Assembly: GCA_947466085.1 (NCBI GenBank) | Contig: CANIEC010000019.1 | Coordinates: 1-46,232, forward strand | Direction: 5' to 3' | DNA length: 46,232 bases | DNA from: Rhodospirillales bacterium | GTDB lineage: Bacteria > Pseudomonadota > Alphaproteobacteria > Reyranellales > Reyranellaceae | Part shown: one piece after another, positions 41,343 through 46,232 of the stretch | Layout of the letters: every line of letters starts with the position of its first letter | How positions within the stretch are numbered: position 1 is the stretch's first letter | The notes under the pieces: generated by a model | Databases searched by the model: none | What the model was told of the DNA's origin: nothing | What the model saw: only the letters and a program-made list of their open reading frames with translations | Made by a program: the position numbers and the translations under genes

Positions 41343-42248
41343 TCAGGCCCCCTTCGCTGCGAGGTCGATGGCGCGACGGTACATCGTCATCGCGGCTTCG
41401 GGCGTGTTGTAGCCCGCGTGCGCTGTCAGCGTGACGTTGTCGAGCGTCAGCAGCGGCTCCTCGGGTAGGGGCGGCTCCTTGCCGAAGACATCGGTTGCGT
41501 AGTGGCCGATGCGGCCCGAGCGCAGCAGGTCGATCAGCGCCGGCTCGTCGACAACGCCCGCCCGTGCCGTGTTCACGATCAGGACGCCGGGCCGGGTCTT
41601 CTCCAGCTTCGCGGGGTCGAGGAAGCCGCGCGTGGCCTCGTTCAGCGCCAGATGCAGGCTCACGATGTCGGACTGGGCCAGCAGTTCGTCGATCGTCACG
41701 ATGGGCACGCTGCCGCCCGAAACGGGCGAGCGGTTCCAGGCGATCACCTTGAGGCCGACGCCCTGGGCGATGCGCGCCATTTCGCGGCCGATGCCGCCCA
41801 GCCCGACCACGCCCAGCGTCTTGCCCTTGAGCTCCATGCCCTGCATCGGCCGCCAGCCGCCGCCGCGCACGATGCCGTGCATGGTCGCGATGTGGCGGGC
41901 CGCGGCGAAGACCAGGCCCATCGCATGCTCGGCGACCGTGGTGTCGCCGTAGCCGCCGATGGTCGAGACCTTGATGCCGAGCCGTTGCGCCGCCGCGAGG
42001 TCGACGAAGCTGGCGGCTCCCGTGCCGAGGAAGACGATGTGCTTCAAGCCGGTGCAGCGCTTCAGCGTGGGCTCGCTGAAATAGGTCGCGTCGTTGATGA
42101 CCGTGTCATAGCCCGCGACCTTGCCGGGCACTTCGTCCTCGGACACGGGTCCCATGCCGACGTCGATCGGAATGTCCGTCGGCCGGTGGACCTGCTTCCA
42201 GACCCGGTCGATGTCGGGTGTCGAATCGATGAACAATGTCTTTGGCAG
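41343..42248 (-). CDS. D-2-hydroxyacid dehydrogenase, probable CTG start
   Basis: About 301 residues. The NAD-binding motif GVVGLGGIGREMA (GxGxxG) is followed by the catalytic Arg in NTARAGVVDEPAL, Glu in DVFGKEPPLPEEP and His in LTAHAGYNT. It reduces a 2-keto acid or oxidises a D-2-hydroxy acid with NAD(H); glyoxylate/hydroxypyruvate reductase-like specificity is plausible. There is no ATG or GTG near the 5' end. CTG at 42248 has GGGAGG 6 bases upstream and gives LPKTLFIDSTPDID; the next candidate, TTG at 42236, lacks a ribosome-binding site. It precedes the URC genes on the same strand. Confidence 0.88.
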   Translation of the reverse strand: MPKTLFIDSTPDIDRVWKQVHRPTDIPIDVGMGPVSEDEVPGKVAGYDTVINDATYFSEPTLKRCTGLKHIVFLGTGAASFVDLAAAQRLGIKVSTIGGYGDTTVAEHAMGLVFAAARHIATMHGIVRGGGWRPMQGMELKGKTLGVVGLGGIGREMARIAQGVGLKVIAWNRSPVSGGSVPIVTIDELLAQSDIVSLHLALNEATRGFLDPAKLEKTRPGVLIVNTARAGVVDEPALIDLLRSGRIGHYATDVFGKEPPLPEEPLLTLDNVTLTAHAGYNTPEAAMTMYRRAIDLAAKGA

Positions 42249-42314
42249 GGTCGTCCTCCCCGGTTTTCCCCGACGATAGTCCGCAGGGCGCGAACTGTCT
42301 GCTAGGGTGCCGGG

Positions 42315-42749
42315 ATGAACCGTCGCTCTTTCCTCGGCGCCCTGCCGATTCTCGCCGCTGCCCCCGCCTTCGCCCAGCAGCTTCCGGCCATCCGGACCGT
42401 GACGCTGTCGCCGGCGCCTTCCAGCACGACCGTCACCGGCAGCCTCGCCGACACCAAGGCGCGGGCGCTCTACTACGTGCCGGGCCAGGCCGGCCAGACG
42501 ATGAACGTCATGGTCATGTCGCCCGGCAACAACGTCGTATTCCAGGTCTGGGAGCCGGGCACCGCCGCCCGGACCAATGCCAACGGGACCCTCGCCCTGG
42601 ACGGCAAGCCCATGCACGACGCCGGTCCCACCGAAGAGCCCGCCGCCTGGATCGGCGCCCTGCCCAAATCCGGGCCTTATCTGCTGGTAGTCTACAGTCG
42701 CCGCGACCCGGCCACCTACACCGTGACGATCTCGGTAACGGCGCAGTAA
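42315..42749 (+). CDS. Small secreted protein, possible beta-sandwich
   Basis: A 144-residue exported protein with a Tat-like or Sec signal (MNRRSFLGALPILAAAPAFAQ). The mature part is strand-rich: YYVPGQAGQTMNVMVMS, VFQVWEPGT, AWIGALPKSGPYLLVVYS, TYTVTISVTAQ. This order resembles bacterial pre-peptidase C-terminal-like beta-sandwich domains that clip onto larger enzymes, but here it stands alone. There are no Cys residues and no catalytic motif. It is divergent from the dehydrogenase gene, with 66 bp between. Function is unknown. Confidence 0.8.
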   Translation: MNRRSFLGALPILAAAPAFAQQLPAIRTVTLSPAPSSTTVTGSLADTKARALYYVPGQAGQTMNVMVMSPGNNVVFQVWEPGTAARTNANGTLALDGKPMHDAGPTEEPAAWIGALPKSGPYLLVVYSRRDPATYTVTISVTAQ

Positions 42750-42865
42750 CTTTTCAAGGTTGCGCCGGCACTGCAATATATCTAGCGTCCCCGCGGTGTG
42801 GGTGGGCCGGCGTGGGGATGCCGGGCCGTCAGTTCGAAGTCGGGGAATTGACTGTGGAGCTGGAC

Positions 42866-43240
42866 ATGAAAATGCTCGTTGCGGGCACCGTCGCGCTTGT
42901 GGCGGTGGCCGCCGTCGTCGTCGGAACCATTGCCTATTCGCAGTCGACCGGTCCAAAGCCCGGCCTGGGCCAGGCCCAAGCCCCAGCTCAGGCCCAGCCC
43001 CAAGCCGCGGCCCCGCGCCCGATTCAGGCGCCGGCTCCGGCTCCTTCCTGCCTGACGCAATACTCGCCGATGCCGGGCCAGTCGGCGATCACCATGATCA
43101 GGGCCGGGTACGACATAAAGGCGGCGGTGCCGAACGGCCTTTGGCTGCAGAAGGACAAGGACCTCTACTACTGCAATTCCGGCCGGCCGATCGAAGGCGA
43201 TGTGCAATGCTGGCAGATGCGCGAAGTCACACGCTGCTGA
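42866..43240 (+). CDS. Small membrane-anchored or secreted protein with Gln/Ala/Pro linker
   Basis: A 124-residue protein. It begins with a hydrophobic segment (residues 3-22), continues with a low-complexity Gln-Ala-Pro linker (about 30-60), and ends in a compact domain with four Cys (SCLTQYS, YYCNSG, VQCWQM, TRC at the very end), probably two disulfides. I do not recognise the family. GGAG lies 6 bases before the ATG at 42866. It stands between the secreted beta-sandwich protein and the cupin gene, all plus strand. Confidence 0.75.
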   Translation: MKMLVAGTVALVAVAAVVVGTIAYSQSTGPKPGLGQAQAPAQAQPQAAAPRPIQAPAPAPSCLTQYSPMPGQSAITMIRAGYDIKAAVPNGLWLQKDKDLYYCNSGRPIEGDVQCWQMREVTRC

Positions 43241-43293
43241 CCGGGCAGGCGTAACAGGGCATGCTGACCTCCAACCAAACGATGGAGGATGGC

Positions 43294-43734
43294 ATGCCCG
43301 ATCTCTTTCCGACGACCGGCGAGGCCGAGGAAGACAAGCTCAAGGAAGCGACCGCGACCGGCGGCCCCGGCATCGTGAACCACCTCGGGCCCGACTCCTT
43401 CCAGAAGGACGGGCTGCGGCCCTTCTTCGAGTATCGCCCGCTGGGGCTGAAGGAGCTGACCGGCGGCAAGGTCGGCGCGCATGTCATCCGCGCCGTGCCC
43501 GGTCAGCATCCCGACGCGCCGCGCCACAGCCACGCACTCGAGTTCCAGTTCGTCTACGTCCTGAAGGGCTGGGCCATCTTCGAATACGAAGGCTACGGGC
43601 AGCACAAGCTGGTCGCCGGCTCGACCGTCTATCAACCGCCCGGCGTGAAGCACAAGGAGATCGACCACAGCGACGATCTCGAACTGATCGAAATCACCAT
43701 GCCGGCCGACTTCGAGACGACGGTCGTCGAGTGA
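43294..43734 (+). CDS. Single-domain cupin protein
   Basis: A 146-residue cupin. Motif 1 is visible as PDAPRHSHALEFQFVYVLKG (two His and a Glu-like position for metal) and motif 2 as VAGSTVYQPPGVKHKEIDHS with the last metal His. Such proteins can be small dioxygenases, isomerases or ligand sensors; nothing here decides. I chose the ATG at 43294 because GGAGG is 5 bases upstream; ATGs at 43261 and 43282 are less likely. The cyclase gene follows after 22 bp and may share the transcript. Confidence 0.85.
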   Translation: MPDLFPTTGEAEEDKLKEATATGGPGIVNHLGPDSFQKDGLRPFFEYRPLGLKELTGGKVGAHVIRAVPGQHPDAPRHSHALEFQFVYVLKGWAIFEYEGYGQHKLVAGSTVYQPPGVKHKEIDHSDDLELIEITMPADFETTVVE

Positions 43735-43756
43735 TCTTCCGAGCAGCGCCGACGCC

Positions 43757-45163
43757 ATGGTGGAGCTGACAGAGCTGCGAAAGAAGGCCGACATGTTGCC
43801 GTCCGGTGCTGCCGACATCGTCCGCATCCTGCGCTCCCGGCGCGTCGAGGAAGAATTGGCAGCGCGCCAGAACCCCTTCCTCGTCGAGGCCCTGCGCAAG
43901 GAAAAGCTAGAAGGGCAGCGCATCGCCGCCTGGGCGCGAACGGTCGCGCTGGCGGCGAGCGGTGTCCTGATCGCCTTCCAGAACCCAAACTGGAGTGTTC
44001 TCTACTTCCATGCATTTCTGCTGGTGTTCATTGCCCTGGGATGGGCGCAGTTGCGTTACGCGACGGTGGGCCATTCCCGCATCGAGCTGACACTGATCCT
44101 GGCCGACCTGGTGCTTCTGGCGCTCGTCCTCACCGTTCCGAATCCCTTCGCGCCAGGGGCCTTTCCAACGGCGATGATCTATCGCTTCGAAGCGTTTCCC
44201 TATTTCTTCATCATCCTGGCGCTGGCGACGCTCGCCTATTCCTGGCGCACCATCCTCAGCATGGGCGTGGCCGCCGCCTTGATCTGGTTCCTGTCGGTGG
44301 TGGGCGTCGCCGTGTTCGGCACGACCGACGCGGAACTGGGCCGCAAGGTCGCCGCGGCCTTTGCCGACATGCCCGGCGTGCGCCACATCGTCGACCCGAA
44401 CTCCGTGATCTGGCCGATCCGCGCACAGGAAATGGTCATCTTCTTCCTCGTTGCGGCGATCCTCGCCCTTCGGGGGCAGCGGTCAACCGCCCTTTTGATT
44501 CGCCAGGCCGGAATCGCGGCGGAACGGGCCAACCTCTCGCGCTACTTTCCGCCCTCGCTCGTCGACGAACTGGCGTCCGCCAGCGGCGATGTCGGATCGG
44601 TCCGGTCGCAGGAAGTCGCGGTGCTGTTCGCCGACATCGTGGGCTTCACCCAGCTCGCCGAGCGCGAGAAGCCGGAGACGGTGATACGCATCCTCAGGAG
44701 CTGTCATGCCGTCATCGAGGAGGCGATCTTCTCGAACGGCGGTACCCTCGACAAATATCTGGGGGACGGCGTGATGGCGACCTTCGGCACGCCCCGGGTC
44801 TCGCCTGCCGATTGCGCCAACGCACTTGCCGCCGCCAGGGACATCGTCGACGGCATCGCGGCCGGCAATGCCGCACTGGCGGGGTCAGGTCTTCCGCAGT
44901 TGCGAATCTCGGTCGGCGTTCATTTCGGTCCGGCCATCATCGGCAATATCGGCTCGGAGCGACGGCTCGAATTCGCCACGCTCGGCGACACCGTGAACGT
45001 GGCCAGCCGGCTGGAGGCGGCGACACGCAGCCTCGGATGCCGGATCGTTGCCAGCGACGCGGTCGTGTCTCGTAGCGAGGGCGACGTGAGAGGCGACTTC
45101 CGACATGTTCCGGCGCTCAGCCTGCGCGGTCGGGCGGCCCCCATCGATGTCTGGGTTGCCTAG
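43757..45163 (+). CDS. Six-TM class III adenylate cyclase
   Basis: A 468-residue membrane cyclase. Six helices are predicted at about 56-75, 81-97, 109-127, 145-162, 166-187 and 223-239. A short connector carrying RYFPPSLVDEL (253-272, a usual cyclase-transducer element) leads to the catalytic domain. Metal ligands Asp293 (LFADIVGF) and Asp337 (YLGDGVM), adenine-selecting Lys333 and Asp411, and Asn414/Arg418 (DTVNVASRLE) are all present, so active cAMP synthesis is expected. The membrane part likely senses a ligand or the membrane state. It is the second class III cyclase in this window. Confidence 0.93.
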   Translation: MVELTELRKKADMLPSGAADIVRILRSRRVEEELAARQNPFLVEALRKEKLEGQRIAAWARTVALAASGVLIAFQNPNWSVLYFHAFLLVFIALGWAQLRYATVGHSRIELTLILADLVLLALVLTVPNPFAPGAFPTAMIYRFEAFPYFFIILALATLAYSWRTILSMGVAAALIWFLSVVGVAVFGTTDAELGRKVAAAFADMPGVRHIVDPNSVIWPIRAQEMVIFFLVAAILALRGQRSTALLIRQAGIAAERANLSRYFPPSLVDELASASGDVGSVRSQEVAVLFADIVGFTQLAEREKPETVIRILRSCHAVIEEAIFSNGGTLDKYLGDGVMATFGTPRVSPADCANALAAARDIVDGIAAGNAALAGSGLPQLRISVGVHFGPAIIGNIGSERRLEFATLGDTVNVASRLEAATRSLGCRIVASDAVVSRSEGDVRGDFRHVPALSLRGRAAPIDVWVA

Positions 45164-45180
45164 CGGCAACCAGGCCGCCC

Positions 45181-46232
45181 TCAGGCTCCGTGTCGCAGCA
45201 GTCTCCCCGAATAGGTGTTGGTCGGGCGATCGTCGCGCATCGTCACCTGGCCGTTGACCAGGATGTACTTGTACCCTGACGCCCGCTGCACGCGGCGCCA
45301 TTCGCCGCCCGGCAGGTCGTGCGCGATCTCGTCGGGCAGGACCTTCAGCCCCTCATAGTCGTAGATCACGATGTCGGCCGGGGCGCCCTTCTTCAGCATG
45401 CCGCGCCCGCGGAAGCCCGCGACCTCGGCCGGCAGCGCCGACAGGCGCCAGTGCACGTCCTCGAGGCTCAGCATGCCGTGCTGACGCACCACCTTGCAGA
45501 TCGTCTCGGTCGGATAGCGGCCGGCCGTGAGGAACTTGGTGTGGGCGCCGCCGTCGGAGACGCCGAACAGGATGTAGGGATCGTCGACCAGTTCCTTCAG
45601 GTACTCGATGCTGCCATTGGGAGGTGCCGCAAAGAACTCGGTCTCGAGATTCTCCTCGACCGCCATGTCGAGCATGACGTCGACCGGATGCTTGCCCATC
45701 TTCTCGCCGGCATGGGCCAGCGTATGGTCGAGCCACTTCCTGTTGCGTTCGAGCTTGGGCCCGACGATGGCGATCTGCGGCAGCGGGCCGGTTGCCGTGA
45801 TCGGCAGGTTCTCGCGCAACTTCGCGCGCCGCGCCGGATCGGCGAGCTTGGCCAGCCGCTCCTCGCGCGTGCCGGTCGTGGCGTCGCACCAGTCCTGCGA
45901 ATCGTCGAACAGGTTCCAGTCCTCGAAGGTGAAGGTGAAGCCCGCGTCGGTGGTGAGCCCCTGCCCCACGACCCGGATGCCGCGCTCGCGACAGCTCTTC
46001 AGCCACGCGAGCGAGCGCCGGTGGATCTCGGGCCGGTGATCAAAGGCCTGGACCACGTTCATGATCATCGGCCGGCCGCTCAAGGAAGACAGCTCCTCGT
46101 AGAAGGCGCGGTCGGCCGAGTTGTCGCCCGAGATCAGCAGCATCTGCATGAAGCCTTCGTTGCGCGCCGCCAGCACCCGCGCGAACTCGCGGCAGGTCTC
46201 GTCGTGCATCACGTCGGTCGGCATCGGCGTGC
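45181..46232 (-). CDS. Amidohydrolase family 3 (N-acyl-D-amino-acid deacylase-like), 5' part beyond right edge
   Basis: The visible 350 residues are the C-terminal part of a metal-dependent amidohydrolase. GVSDGGAHTKFLTAGRYPTE contains the conserved Asp/His of the last metal-binding strand. PAEVAGFRGRGMLKKGAPADIVIYD is the return to the composite beta-sandwich, and YILVNGQVTMRDDRPT the C-terminal signature. D-aminoacylases and related hydantoinase-like enzymes share this form. The reading frame continues beyond the right edge, so the N-terminal HxH metal site is not visible and the true start is outside. The substrate is unknown. It is convergent with the cyclase, 17 bp between stops. Confidence 0.9.
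   Translation of the reverse strand, partial: TPMPTDVMHDETCREFARVLAARNEGFMQMLLISGDNSADRAFYEELSSLSGRPMIMNVVQAFDHRPEIHRRSLAWLKSCRERGIRVVGQGLTTDAGFTFTFEDWNLFDDSQDWCDATTGTREERLAKLADPARRAKLRENLPITATGPLPQIAIVGPKLERNRKWLDHTLAHAGEKMGKHPVDVMLDMAVEENLETEFFAAPPNGSIEYLKELVDDPYILFGVSDGGAHTKFLTAGRYPTETICKVVRQHGMLSLEDVHWRLSALPAEVAGFRGRGMLKKGAPADIVIYDYEGLKVLPDEIAHDLPGGEWRRVQRASGYKYILVNGQVTMRDDRPTNTYSGRLLRHGA

Overview
The window reads as chromosomal DNA of a high-GC alphaproteobacterium. GC-rich third codon positions, frequent GTG/TTG starts, many four-base ATGA/GTGA gene overlaps, SDR, Bug-type binding-protein, MaoC and VOC genes, and dispersed palindromic intergenic repeats with CTCATCCTGAGGAGC-like or CGTCGTCCTGAGCG-like ends all fit. 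A Rhodospirillales/Reyranella- or Bradyrhizobium-like genome is my inference from gene style; there is no rRNA here to confirm it. Coding density is high and no prophage, insertion sequence or CRISPR array is visible.

Layout. 1-2.1 kb: a methyltransferase cut by the left edge, divergent from a GT-C-like membrane glycosyltransferase. 2.2-4.4 kb: a minus-strand four-gene operon (MaoC hydratase, VOC protein, two hotdog thioesterases). 4.5-6.1 kb: a class III cyclase with an unusual C-terminal periplasmic region. 6.2-8.1 kb: an iron/oxidative-stress block (bfd, bfr, sodB, a DUF3309 peptide) with Fur-like sites. 8.1-10.5 kb: an LpxR-like lipid A deacylase and an MFS exporter. 10.8-17 kb: a B12-binding radical SAM enzyme, a TauD-type dioxygenase, NAD kinase, an AbrB-family membrane protein, an SDR and a nucleoside deaminase. 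17.3-24.2 kb: an orphan Bug receptor, a toxin-antitoxin pair behind a large palindromic operator, a DHA2 exporter, a dienelactone hydrolase, an acyl-CoA synthetase, a DAO-type flavoprotein and tRNA-Leu(UAA).

24.4-30.5 kb: a small hypothetical gene, then a complete dipeptide/oligopeptide ABC importer on the minus strand (Tat-exported binding protein, internal terminator, two permeases, two ATPases). 30.6-32.3 kb: an operon of a Gdx/SugE-type SMR transporter, an SDR and a Nudix hydrolase, preceded by a 17-bp palindrome. 32.3-32.7 kb: a DoxX-like membrane protein. 32.8-37.6 kb: a plus-strand cassette of DUF2946 protein, TonB-dependent receptor, Asp-box/BNR periplasmic protein with Cys/His motifs, TlpA-like thioredoxin and PCuAC copper chaperone, which looks like an envelope copper acquisition and handling system.

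37.8-42.2 kb: a minus-strand run of D-2-hydroxyacid dehydrogenase, URC1-like GTP cyclohydrolase II homologue, URC4/DUF1688, uracil phosphoribosyltransferase and MAPEG protein. The URC1-URC4-UPRT core matches the URC uracil-catabolic pathway. 42.3-46.2 kb: two small secreted proteins, a cupin, a six-TM class III adenylate cyclase, and an amidohydrolase cut by the right edge.

The most rewarding regions are the copper-like cassette, the URC cluster, the toxin-antitoxin operator with a possibly leaderless toxin mRNA, the cyclase with triplicated Cys-containing segments, and the bacterioferritin lacking a canonical ferroxidase glutamate.
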